Assembly (NCBI GenBank): GCA_900319985.1
Contig: ONQL01000059.1
Span: forward strand, 1 to 23,461
Source of the DNA: an uncultured Methanobrevibacter sp.
GTDB taxonomy: Archaea; Methanobacteriota; Methanobacteria; Methanobacteriales; Methanobacteriaceae
Direction of reading: 5' to 3'
Length of the DNA stretch: 23,461 nucleotides
Positions 14,191 to 21,765 of the stretch are shown here, piece by piece (position 1 is the first letter of the stretch; the number at the start of each line of letters is the position of its first letter). Both the position numbers and the translations under genes were made by a program. The notes below the pieces were generated by a model. That model did not search any database. It had not been told where the DNA came from and worked only from the letters and a program-made list of their open reading frames with translations.

Positions 14191-14943
14191 CTATGAGTTC
14201 ATTTTAAAATTAATGTCTCTCAATGTAGAAATTACCGGAACCAACAGGAACAGATACATAAAATCCTCTGAAAAATGGTAATTGAGAACAGATACAACAA
14301 TGGTAAGAAGCATAATAAGAATGAATGTATTGAAAACATATTTTTTCTCAGTTTTTGAAGGATTATTCTCCAGAAATCCCTTATTATATGCATACTGATA
14401 CATGATTAAAAAGGATACGATTGTCAAGAATATATTTATTCCAAATAACATATCAGCAAATAAAAACTTTGAATATATACCCATCAAAGATGATGAAAAT
14501 GGAATAAAAGATATACAAGCTAAATAAAATATATTAATCCATAAATAAGGCATATTTAATGAATTAACCTTTATAAATTCATGATGATAAATCCAAAAAG
14601 AACCGACTAGAATAAAAGCAACGACAGTTAAAGCGAAATTATGAGCAATTGATTCTAAAAAAGCTAAAAATTGCCCATCTGTTACCAGCATAACTTCAGG
14701 CAAGGCCAAACCAAAAACAAGAAGAGTCATTACCATACCGAAAATACCATCAGTCAAACCTATCAATCTTCCGGGGTCAATATCAACATTACTTTCAAAA
14801 GATTGCATAACCCTATGAAAAAAGCCAGATTTCATATCATTTACTTTTTTTTCGACATCAGGATTTGTTAAGTATTTTTCTTCAAAATGAGCCTTAAATT
14901 TTCTGATTTTTTCGATATCTTCTTCATCTAAGTCTTCTGCCAA
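14191..14943 (-). CDS. TMEM175-family (DUF1211) membrane protein
   Basis: At least 250 residues. After a charged, acidic N-terminal region comes RLIGLTDGIFGMVMTLLVFGL (around residues 60-80), the first-helix signature of the TMEM175/DUF1211 family (R-x-x-x-x-(S/T)DG-x-F-x-x-x-x-TLL). FWIYHHEFIKVNSLN and about five more hydrophobic helices follow. Family members include potassium-selective channels; function here is inferred. The coordinates use TTG 14943, the only conventional start in the frame, but it has no SD. The frame stays open upstream and reads acidic, protein-like sequence (DDESEEVHDHE) back to GGTGAT at 15022-15027, so a start at ATC 15018 or ATT 15021 adds about 25 residues. It lies just downstream of purD, probably in the same transcript. 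Confidence 0.75.
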   Translation of the reverse strand: MAEDLDEEDIEKIRKFKAHFEEKYLTNPDVEKKVNDMKSGFFHRVMQSFESNVDIDPGRLIGLTDGIFGMVMTLLVFGLALPEVMLVTDGQFLAFLESIAHNFALTVVAFILVGSFWIYHHEFIKVNSLNMPYLWINIFYLACISFIPFSSSLMGIYSKFLFADMLFGINIFLTIVSFLIMYQYAYNKGFLENNPSKTEKKYVFNTFILIMLLTIVVSVLNYHFSEDFMYLFLLVPVISTLRDINFKMNS

Positions 14944-15054
14944 ATCTAAAAGTTGAGTATTGAAATAATTTCTAAAACTTTCATGATCATGAACTTCTTC
15001 AGATTCATCATCTTTGATAATATCACCAAACCCAAAAAAAGAGTAAAAAGAAAT

Positions 15055-16365
15055 TTAGTTTAAAATTTCTTTCATATGTTCGACACGTTTGTTGACAAGC
15101 TCCTGAGTACCTACATCCCTTCTGTGGTAAACATTACCCTTAACAAACTCACATGCTTTTTCAGCTACTTTTTCAGCTTCCTCTATGGATTCACCGCTAG
15201 CTACAATGCCTAATGCCCTTGAACCGGACAAGTGAATTCCGTCATCTTCCTGGGAAACCGCTGCATAGAACACTTTTGCACCCATTTCTTCAATAGCTTT
15301 CTCATCCACTTCAATCAATTCACCAGCATATTCAGTTTCAGGATATCCGTCAGGCACAATGTATTTGCACACACTGGCCTTGTCTTCAAATTCCACATTA
15401 TCCAAAGTACCGTCAACAACAGCCTGACAAACATCAGCCAATGGAGTTTTTAAAAGAGGCAATACGTTCATTGCTTCAGGATCTCCAAATCTTGCATTGT
15501 ACTCGATGAGTTTTGGCCCATCAGCAGTTAACATGAATTGACCATATAGGATTCCTTTGTATGGTTCTGCTTCTTCAGCAATAGCTTTTAAGGTAGTCTG
15601 CATAATTTCAACAGCCGCATCATAATCTTTTTGGCTTAAGAATGGTAATAATCCTCCAACATCAGAGTATGAACCCATTCCCCCAGTAATTGCACCGACA
15701 TCGCCTTCAAATGCATGAGGATGATCCTGTGCTGCAGGCATTGGAGCCAAGTGTTCGCCATCACAAAATGCCTGAATGGTAAATTCTTCACCTATTAATC
15801 TTTCTTCAATAATTACCTGAGCAAATCCACCCATTGCATTATCAATGACCTCACAGGAATATTCTTTTGCTTCCTCATTGTCTTTGAGATGGTCACCTAC
15901 AATTTTAACTCCTTTACCGCCAGTCAATCCAACCGGTTTTACTACAACATCACGGTCAAATTCATCCAAAAATGCGGAAACATCATCGGAATTATCAAAT
16001 ACTTTGTAAACAAGTGACCCTTCAATTTCATAGTCTTCAAAGAGTTTTCTCATAAATGACTTATCAGTTTCAATTCTAGCTGCACTTTGTGTCGGTCCAA
16101 CACATTTGATTCCATTTTTTTGAAGTTCATCCACGATTCCTTTTCCAAGAGGGGCTTCAGGACCAATGAATGCAATGTCAATGTCATTATCAACTGCAAA
16201 TTCAGCTACTTTTTCAACTTCTCCTTCATCGCCTTGCTTAAACTCAGCGATTTTGGACATACCAGGGTTAATTTTACTCATGTAACAATATAATTCCACA
16301 TCATCCTTCAATGCATCAGCAATAGCATGTTCACGAGCACCAGTTCCAACAACTAAAACCTTCAT
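15055..16365 (-). CDS. purD: Phosphoribosylamine-glycine ligase
   Basis: A 436-residue ATP-grasp enzyme making glycinamide ribonucleotide, step two of purine synthesis. Visible features are the N-terminal MKVLVVGTGAREHAIADAL, FIGPEAPLGKGIVDEL, the ATP-grasp loop KPVGLTGGKGVKIVG, the metal-site region IEYNARFGDPEAMNVLPLL, and the C-terminal GSRALGIVASGESIEEAEKVA. Length and order match PurD. The SD AGGAGA is about 7 nt before ATG 16365. The TMEM175-like gene follows within about 35-110 nt depending on its start. Confidence 0.96.
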   Translation of the reverse strand: MKVLVVGTGAREHAIADALKDDVELYCYMSKINPGMSKIAEFKQGDEGEVEKVAEFAVDNDIDIAFIGPEAPLGKGIVDELQKNGIKCVGPTQSAARIETDKSFMRKLFEDYEIEGSLVYKVFDNSDDVSAFLDEFDRDVVVKPVGLTGGKGVKIVGDHLKDNEEAKEYSCEVIDNAMGGFAQVIIEERLIGEEFTIQAFCDGEHLAPMPAAQDHPHAFEGDVGAITGGMGSYSDVGGLLPFLSQKDYDAAVEIMQTTLKAIAEEAEPYKGILYGQFMLTADGPKLIEYNARFGDPEAMNVLPLLKTPLADVCQAVVDGTLDNVEFEDKASVCKYIVPDGYPETEYAGELIEVDEKAIEEMGAKVFYAAVSQEDDGIHLSGSRALGIVASGESIEEAEKVAEKACEFVKGNVYHRRDVGTQELVNKRVEHMKEILN

Positions 16366-16527
16366 AATCTAGTCTCCTATTAGTTTAAAATATGTAACTG
16401 AAAATATTTAAAATGTTTCAATAGATAACATAATTAACATCATATACCTTATTAAACTTCAAAATAGTTCATGGCCTAGAAAAGTTAATATACCATTCAC
16501 AAATAATGTAAAATATAGGTGATATTA
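16366..16527. promoter_or_regulatory. Divergent purD / secreted protein promoter region
   Basis: For purD (minus) TTTTAAATATTTTC at about 16400-16415 is a TATA candidate with an AGGAGA SD at the start. For the plus gene, purine-rich GAAAAG followed by TTAATATAC (about 16485-16493) resembles a BRE-TATA pair, predicting transcription start near 16514 and a very short leader with the SD GGTGAT (16519-16524). I see no tRNA or other RNA gene in these 162 bp. Confidence 0.45.
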
Positions 16528-17175
16528 ATGAATAGAAATATAATCATTGCTATTTTAGCTATTATCATCATTGCTGTTGCTGGAGGAGTTGCATTCGCAC
16601 AAACATCAGCGGCTGCAGATGCTAATAAACAAAATACACAAATCAATTTCTTAAGTAACTCCCACTTAAAAAACGGAGAGATGGTGCAATTTGAACTTAA
16701 AGATGCTCAAGGAAAAGCAATTGCAGATCAACGAATAAACATTACTTTTGATGACAATGGTCAAAAACAAAACTTCTCAATTAAAACTGACAATAACGGT
16801 AAAGGAGGACTTGTATTAAACAATGAAGCTGCCGGTAATCACGAAGTTACCGTAACCTATGGAGGTAACGACAAATACAACGGATGTAAAGCAAATCAAA
16901 CCATAACTATTGAACAGGGAACTTCTTCAGGAACCGAAAAGGTATCCGGAAATTCCACTGCAAGTACTGTAAAATATAACGAGAAAACTTCATCATCAAG
17001 TTCCTCATCCGGTTCAAGCCTTTCTGAAGGACCTGGTCCTAACTTATACTATGATGAAGAGTTCAATGTTTGGTATGATGACAACGGTATAATCAGAGGA
17101 GGACAATCTGACGGTATGAGCATGTGGGACCTCGTTAAAAACCAACCTATTGTTACTGAAAATGGTTTAGAATAA
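16528..17175 (+). CDS. Small secreted Ig-like domain protein
   Basis: A 215-residue exported protein. Residues 1-25 (MNRNIIIAILAIIIIAVAGG...AFAQ) are a signal peptide or N-terminal anchor. Residues about 35-128 form a bacterial-type Ig-like fold (GEMVQFELKDAQGKAI, RINITFDDNG, TDNNGKGGLVLN, VTVTYGGNDKYNG), the unit common in Methanobrevibacter surface proteins. A Ser/Thr-rich linker (about 130-165) leads to an aromatic, acidic tail, LYYDEEFNVWYDDNGIIRGG. An in-frame GTG at 16519 is part of the SD GGTGAT, so ATG 16528 is the start. Function is unknown; a cell-surface or cell-wall role is likely. It stands alone, followed by a clear terminator. Confidence 0.75.
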   Translation: MNRNIIIAILAIIIIAVAGGVAFAQTSAAADANKQNTQINFLSNSHLKNGEMVQFELKDAQGKAIADQRINITFDDNGQKQNFSIKTDNNGKGGLVLNNEAAGNHEVTVTYGGNDKYNGCKANQTITIEQGTSSGTEKVSGNSTASTVKYNEKTSSSSSSSGSSLSEGPGPNLYYDEEFNVWYDDNGIIRGGQSDGMSMWDLVKNQPIVTENGLE

Positions 17176-17199
17176 ACCATTTCTCTTTTTTCTTTTTTT
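17161..17199 (+). terminator. Intrinsic terminator of the Ig-like protein gene
   Basis: AATGGTTTA (17161-17169) pairs perfectly with TAAACCATT (17173-17181) around a 3-nt loop, followed by a T-rich tract to about 17199. The stop codon TAA (17173-17175) is inside the right arm, so the coding end and the terminator overlap. Confidence 0.75.
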
Positions 17200-17215
17200 A
17201 AAAACTTTCAACACC

Positions 17216-17258
17216 AAATTTAAATACATCCATCATAAATATATAATTGCATATGCAA
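17216..17258 (+). promoter_or_regulatory. Promoter and probable MarR operator of the efflux operon
   Basis: AAATTTAAATAC (17216-17227) is a TATA candidate that predicts transcription start near 17247. Exactly there lies a perfect 12-bp palindrome, TTGCATATGCAA (17247-17258). MarR proteins bind short palindromes as dimers, and the third gene product-to-promoter logic (autorepression) is usual in such operons. A second TATA-like ATAAATATATAA (17235-17246) abuts the palindrome. Binding is inferred. Confidence 0.5.
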
Positions 17259-17272
17259 GAGTGAGGGCAATT

Positions 17273-18643
17273 ATGGAAAAAAATGAAAATATTGAAATGA
17301 TAACTGGAGACCCTAAAAAGGCAATAAACAAATTATCCCTGCCGATTATTGCAAGTATGTTTTTAATATTTGCAAACAGCATTATTGACAGTATTTGGGT
17401 AGCTGGACTTGGTGCAGAACCCCTTGCTGCATTAGGATACACAACACCCCTGTTCATGATTATAGTTGGATTTGGAAACGGACTTGGAGCCGGCGGTAAT
17501 TCAGTGATTTCAAGATTCATTGGGGCGGAAGATAAATCCTCAGCAAATAATGCTGCGATACACAATCTTATCCTAAGTGCAATCGTGTCAATAATCATTT
17601 CAATCATATTTGTTATTACAATGGAACCTATGCTAGAACTTATGGGAGCAAGCAGCGTAATAAACTATGCTATGGACTATGGATTCATCATATTTTCATG
17701 TACATTCGCTCTTTTAATGCCTCCAATCGTAGGGGGTGCATTTAGGGCTGAAGGAGATATAAAACGTGCAACAATCCCAATAGCCGTTGCTGCAATAATC
17801 AACATGATTTTAGATCCGATATTAATCTACACATTTGGAATGGGGATTAAAGGGGCAGCAATCGCAACAGTATTAGGACCGCTTATAAGCTTATTGCTCA
17901 TGCTATACTGGATTTTTGTCAAAAAAGATACATATCTCTCATATAACTTTAAAGACTTCCATAATGACCTTAAAATGTACAAGGATATTTTGGTTGTAGG
18001 TATACCTGCAAGTTTGGAACAACTGATACTGTCCGTTTTGACAATATTCGTCAATTACATGCTTACAATAGTGTCAGGACCGACATCAGTAGCTGTTTAT
18101 ACAGCCGGATGGAGAATAGTAAATATTGGAATGCTTCCAGCAATAGGAATTGGGACTGCAGCAATATCCGTCGCCGGAGTTGCATATGGAGCAAAAAAAT
18201 ATGAAAACTTAAGAGTGACAGCAAGATATGCTGTCAAGGTGGCATTAATAGCATCAATAATCGTGTGCATTATATTATACGTATTTGCCAACCAAATAGC
18301 GATTATCTTCTCATATTCACAAAGCAGTGCAGATTTAGCACCATTGATTGCAAGTTTCTTGCAGATAATGTGCTTTTTTATTCTATATGTTCCATTTGGA
18401 GCCAGTGCAGGTAATGTATTTCAGGGTGTTGGAAAAGGAACAATATCATTTGTATTGACAGCATTCAGAGAATTCATACTAGTGTTGATATTTGCATACC
18501 TTTTAGGATTTACATTTAACATGGGAGAGTTCGGAATATACTGCGGAATGCTTCTGGGAGGTGGAATAGGGTCATTGATATGTTATGCATGCATTGAATT
18601 ATACATCAACAGGTTAATCCGAGGTAGAGACAATGCCGTTTGA
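17273..18643 (+). CDS. MATE family efflux transporter
   Basis: A 456-residue, about 12-helix inner-membrane antiporter exporting drugs or other organic compounds in exchange for H+ or Na+. The N-terminus GDPKKAINKLSLPIIASMFL, then SIIDSIWVAGLGAEPLAALGYTTPL and FGNGLGAGGNSVISRFIGAED, match the MatE repeat start; the second repeat begins near VVGIPASLEQLILSVLT. ATG 17273 is preferred over in-frame GTG 17261 because GAGGG is spaced for it. The 3' end overlaps the MarR gene by 11 bp. Substrate cannot be read from sequence; co-location with MarR and nitroreductase suggests a toxic or redox-active compound. Confidence 0.92.
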   Translation: MEKNENIEMITGDPKKAINKLSLPIIASMFLIFANSIIDSIWVAGLGAEPLAALGYTTPLFMIIVGFGNGLGAGGNSVISRFIGAEDKSSANNAAIHNLILSAIVSIIISIIFVITMEPMLELMGASSVINYAMDYGFIIFSCTFALLMPPIVGGAFRAEGDIKRATIPIAVAAIINMILDPILIYTFGMGIKGAAIATVLGPLISLLLMLYWIFVKKDTYLSYNFKDFHNDLKMYKDILVVGIPASLEQLILSVLTIFVNYMLTIVSGPTSVAVYTAGWRIVNIGMLPAIGIGTAAISVAGVAYGAKKYENLRVTARYAVKVALIASIIVCIILYVFANQIAIIFSYSQSSADLAPLIASFLQIMCFFILYVPFGASAGNVFQGVGKGTISFVLTAFREFILVLIFAYLLGFTFNMGEFGIYCGMLLGGGIGSLICYACIELYINRLIRGRDNAV

Positions 18644-19049
18644 TGAAACAATTCCTACATCCCCATTAATATCCCTACTTTACAGGGAACATGCCAAATA
18701 CTTAAACGAAAAAGTGAAAAATGAGGATTTGAGTTTTGGCCTTCAACCCATTTTAATAACGATTTATGAAAATGAGGGAATTATTCAGGAGCAATTAGCT
18801 GAAAAATTTCATTTGAACGAAAGTACAATAACAAGAAACCTTAAAAAACTGGAAGAAAAAGGTTTTATCGAAAGAATACCTGATAAAAGAAAAAAGATTA
18901 TAAAAATAACTAAAAAAGGAGCCAAAACCGCTCGAAAAGTAATGAATTATGATGACAAATGGGATGAAAAAATTAAAAGTAATTTAAATGATGAAGAGTA
19001 TACTATCTTTAAGAATACATTGCTAAAAATCTGTGAGGATTTAATATGA
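18633..19049 (+). CDS. MarR family transcriptional regulator
   Basis: A 138-residue winged-helix regulator. The core is LAEKFHLNESTITRNLKKLEEKGFIERIPD (about residues 53-82): helix-turn-helix with recognition helix STITRNLKKLEE, followed by the wing KRKKIIKITKKG. N- and C-terminal helices (SLLYREHAKYLNEKV and the last 40 residues) would form the dimer interface. ATG 18633 has an SD GAGGTAG and overlaps the MATE gene end; its own stop overlaps the nitroreductase start (ATGA). It most likely represses this operon through the palindrome at 17247-17258 and is released by a transported ligand. Confidence 0.9.
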   Translation: MPFDETIPTSPLISLLYREHAKYLNEKVKNEDLSFGLQPILITIYENEGIIQEQLAEKFHLNESTITRNLKKLEEKGFIERIPDKRKKIIKITKKGAKTARKVMNYDDKWDEKIKSNLNDEEYTIFKNTLLKICEDLI

Positions 19050-19579
19050 ACGAAACTATCGAAAATCTAAAAACAAGAAGAAGCATCAGAAAATTCAAAG
19101 ACGAACAAATCACTGACGAAGAGCTGAAAACAATCTTGGAAGCCGGAACATATGCCCCAACAGGACAAGGTCTGCAATCACCTAAAATTGTTGTAATTCA
19201 AAATCCGAAAACCATCAAAGAATTTTCAGCATGGAACAGAAGCTATTTCCCGATAGATGTTCCGGAAGACATGGATCCCTTCTACGGTGCAAAAACATTG
19301 CTGATTGTGCTGGCCGATAGCGAACGTCCAACATACGTTGAAGACGGTTCCAGCGTATTGGCAGTTCTGGTCAATGCAGCCCATGCAGTTGGTGTTGGAT
19401 CATGCTGGATTCACAGGGCACGTGAAGAATTTGCATCCGAAAAAGGAAAAGAATTACTTAAAGAGTGGGGAATTCCCGAAACTTACGAAGGAATAGGCCA
19501 TGTAGTTTTAGGATATCCCGATATGGACGCACCGGAACCATTACCTAGAAAAGAAGATTATATTCTATATGTGGATTAA
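19046..19579 (+). CDS. Nitroreductase family FMN oxidoreductase
   Basis: A 177-residue flavoprotein of the NAD(P)H:FMN nitroreductase fold, normally a dimer reducing nitro, quinone or related compounds. The FMN phosphate-binding RRSIRKF is at residues 10-16, followed by EAGTYAPTGQGLQSPKIVV. GSCWIHRAREEF, the usual region under the isoalloxazine ring, is in the second half, with GHVVLGYPD near the end. The ATGA overlap with the MarR stop indicates translational coupling. With MATE and MarR it forms a three-gene detoxification operon. Electron donor and substrate are unknown; in methanogens some members use F420, but nothing in the sequence decides this. Confidence 0.9.
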   Translation: MNETIENLKTRRSIRKFKDEQITDEELKTILEAGTYAPTGQGLQSPKIVVIQNPKTIKEFSAWNRSYFPIDVPEDMDPFYGAKTLLIVLADSERPTYVEDGSSVLAVLVNAAHAVGVGSCWIHRAREEFASEKGKELLKEWGIPETYEGIGHVVLGYPDMDAPEPLPRKEDYILYVD

Positions 19580-19595
19580 AAAAAAAGAAAGTTAA

Positions 19596-19625
19596 AGATG
19601 AGTTAACCACTCATCTACATTTTTT
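19596..19625. terminator. Bidirectional terminator between nitroreductase and argS
   Basis: AGATGAGT (19596-19603) pairs with ACTCATCT (19609-19616) around a 5-nt loop, then six T's (19620-19625) follow on the plus strand. On the minus strand a T-rich run lies on the other side (about 19578-19590). The argS stop TAG (19615-19617) overlaps the right arm. Confidence 0.65.
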
Positions 19626-21312
19626 CAGGTGCACTGACACCTAAAATATCTAAAGCATTTTTAATAGTTGTTTTAGCTCTGTCAACCAAAATCAGTCTTG
19701 TATCCTCTACATCTGAACCAATAACCTGTTCTGTTTTGTAGAATTTATTAAATGAACCGGCTAAATCCTGACAGTACTGAGTAATGTTGTGAACTCTTTT
19801 TTTATTGGCACAGTCTTCAACAACTTGCGGGAACTTGGCTATTTGTCTTACAAGGTCTTGTTCTGCCTCATCTGGAACCCAATCATCTGCAACTTCCAAA
19901 GTGCTATCCTTACCGGATTTTGCAAGCAATTTGCATGCTCTTGCATGTGCATATTGAATGGATGCACACCCTCTCTCAAAGCTTAATGCCTCATCCCATT
20001 TAAAGGTCAAGTGTTTTTCAGGAGATAATTTGGCAATGAAGAACCTTACAGCACCGATACCTATCTCTTCAGCCATTGGAGCAATTTCCTCTTCGGACAA
20101 ATCAGGATTTCTTGATTTGATTTCATCATGTGCCCTCAAGACCGCTTCATCAATCAATTCATCGACTGATACAAATTTGCCTTTTCTTGTTGACATGGAT
20201 CCCTCAGGAAGAGTAATGAATTCATAAAATATTACTTCAGGAGGTTCCTGTCTAAATATTTCTTCAAATATCACTTTAATTTGTTTTGCAGCCAATTTAT
20301 GGTCTGAACCTAAAATATCAAGAACTGTGTCGCCTAAAGTAGCTTTGTATTTATGATATGCCAAATCTCTTGTGGAGTAAAGTGAAGTACCGTTGGATCT
20401 CCTTAAAACAAACTCTTTTTCAATGTTGAAGTCTGTCAGGTCAATGTATAAAACATCATTCTCTCTTGTAAATCCTTCCCTTTGAATATAATTAACCAAA
20501 TCATCGACTTCGCCATTTCTTACAAACTGACCTTCCCAAACAAAGTCATCATGGACAATGTTCATTCTTAAAAGAGATTCCTTCATTCCACTGATACATT
20601 TTGAAACGACATCCTCAAAGATTTTGTTTAACTCCTCATCTTCGCCTTCTTCATATTTTTGAATCAGTTCATCAACTTTAGCGTTTAACACTTCATCTTC
20701 CTCTACAGCCTTGTTTGCATCGAAATACAATTTTCCGATTTTATGGTCAAGCTTATCGCCTTCGTAGTCTTCGATTTTAAGGCCACATTCTGTTATACCG
20801 CATACGATGATGGCAATCTGTCTTCCCATATCGTTTACATAGTATTGGGTAATGACATCTCTTCCGGCCAGCTTCAATAATCTTGAAAGGGAATCTCCAA
20901 AAATAGAATTTCTGATATGTCCAATATGTAAAGGACCGTTAGGATTGGCTGAAGTGTGTTCCAATACAATTTTTTCACCGCTTGCAGGAAGCTGTCCGTA
21001 GCTGCCATCGACCTTTTCCAAAAGCAATTTTGAAAATTTGGAATAGTCAATGAAAAAGTTAACGTAGGGTCCGAAATTTTGAACCTTGGTAAAAATTTCA
21101 GGAACCTCTATTTTTTCAACCAAATCTGCAGCAACTTCAGGAGGTGAAGTTCTCAATTTTTTGGTAAGTGCAAAAGCAATAGTACTTGCCAAGTCTCCTA
21201 AATTAGGATTAGGCGGAAATTCTAATTTAAAATTTCTGTCAATTTCTACATCATACTGGTCTAGTGCCTTATTAATTGCATCAATAGCTTGTTTTTCAAT
21301 CTCAAAATACAT
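19615..21312 (-). CDS. argS: Arginyl-tRNA synthetase
   Basis: A 565-residue class I synthetase charging tRNA-Arg. It has the N-terminal Add-1-like domain (MYFEIEKQAIDAINKAL...FPPNPNLGDLAS), then the HIGH motif in SANPNGPLHIGHIRNS (about residues 119-134), a GSDHKLAAKQIKVIFE segment, and the KMSKS-equivalent GSMSTRKGKFVSVD. The DALR anticodon-binding domain includes YAHARACKLLAKS and AGSFNKFYKTEQVI near the C-terminus. Length is typical. The SD AAGGTGAG lies about 5 nt before ATG 21312. It is the last gene of a minus-strand run with the signal peptidase 18 nt upstream. Confidence 0.96.
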   Translation of the reverse strand: MYFEIEKQAIDAINKALDQYDVEIDRNFKLEFPPNPNLGDLASTIAFALTKKLRTSPPEVAADLVEKIEVPEIFTKVQNFGPYVNFFIDYSKFSKLLLEKVDGSYGQLPASGEKIVLEHTSANPNGPLHIGHIRNSIFGDSLSRLLKLAGRDVITQYYVNDMGRQIAIIVCGITECGLKIEDYEGDKLDHKIGKLYFDANKAVEEDEVLNAKVDELIQKYEEGEDEELNKIFEDVVSKCISGMKESLLRMNIVHDDFVWEGQFVRNGEVDDLVNYIQREGFTRENDVLYIDLTDFNIEKEFVLRRSNGTSLYSTRDLAYHKYKATLGDTVLDILGSDHKLAAKQIKVIFEEIFRQEPPEVIFYEFITLPEGSMSTRKGKFVSVDELIDEAVLRAHDEIKSRNPDLSEEEIAPMAEEIGIGAVRFFIAKLSPEKHLTFKWDEALSFERGCASIQYAHARACKLLAKSGKDSTLEVADDWVPDEAEQDLVRQIAKFPQVVEDCANKKRVHNITQYCQDLAGSFNKFYKTEQVIGSDVEDTRLILVDRAKTTIKNALDILGVSAPEKM

Positions 21313-21330
21313 TAACTCACCTTATAATAA

Positions 21331-21753
21331 TCATAAACCCCTTAACCAAAGGGAAAGATAACCAATTTTTGGAATTACAACTAAATTGTCACCAATCGTT
21401 ACAACCTTTGATTCTATCTGGTCTGGCGATACATAATACGGATCAGGAGCGTTATTATTATCCCCCTTAATCATATACATCGTACTTCCATTAACATTTA
21501 CAATATCAATAACTCTATGAATTACCGGTTGATTATACCATTTTGCATCATAAACGACAACATCACCCTTCTGGATGTCATTAACATTAAATTCATGGAT
21601 ACCGAAGAAATTTGCCTTTTGAACCATTACAATATCTCCCCGGTAAAATGCAGGTTCCATACTTCCTGAAACAACTACATTTAAATGCTGTGCAGCAATT
21701 AAAACAATTATCAATATTACTGCATATGATGCGATTTCTTTCCAATCTGTCAC
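21331..21753 (-). CDS. Signal peptidase I, archaeal (S26B) type
   Basis: A 140-residue membrane protease removing Sec signal peptides outside the membrane. One N-terminal transmembrane helix (about 8-23) is followed by the nucleophile Ser31 in SGSMEPAFYRGD. His79 in IHRV replaces the bacterial Lys, as in archaeal and eukaryotic Sec11 enzymes, and Asp98/Asp104 lie in KGDNNNAPD. The start is GTG 21753, with SD AAGGTG 6 nt upstream; no suitable ATG exists. It lies between hemL (12 nt gap) and argS (18 nt gap), so it is co-transcribed. Its likely clients include the two secreted proteins in this window. Confidence 0.9.
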   Translation of the reverse strand: MTDWKEIASYAVILIIVLIAAQHLNVVVSGSMEPAFYRGDIVMVQKANFFGIHEFNVNDIQKGDVVVYDAKWYNQPVIHRVIDIVNVNGSTMYMIKGDNNNAPDPYYVSPDQIESKVVTIGDNLVVIPKIGYLSLWLRGL

Positions 21754-21765
21754 AATAACACCTTT

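Noticed and set aside
16519..16527. GTG start for the Ig-like protein
   Set aside because: This GTG is part of the SD GGTGAT; the ATG at 16528 begins a typical signal peptide.
17261..17272. GTG start 12 nt upstream of the MATE ATG
   Set aside because: GAGGG is spaced for ATG 17273, and the extra residues MRAI are not family-like.
19915..19965. GCATG-rich stretch resembling a repeat
   Set aside because: It lies within conserved argS coding sequence (YAHARACKLLAKS) and is explained by codons for Ala, His and Cys.
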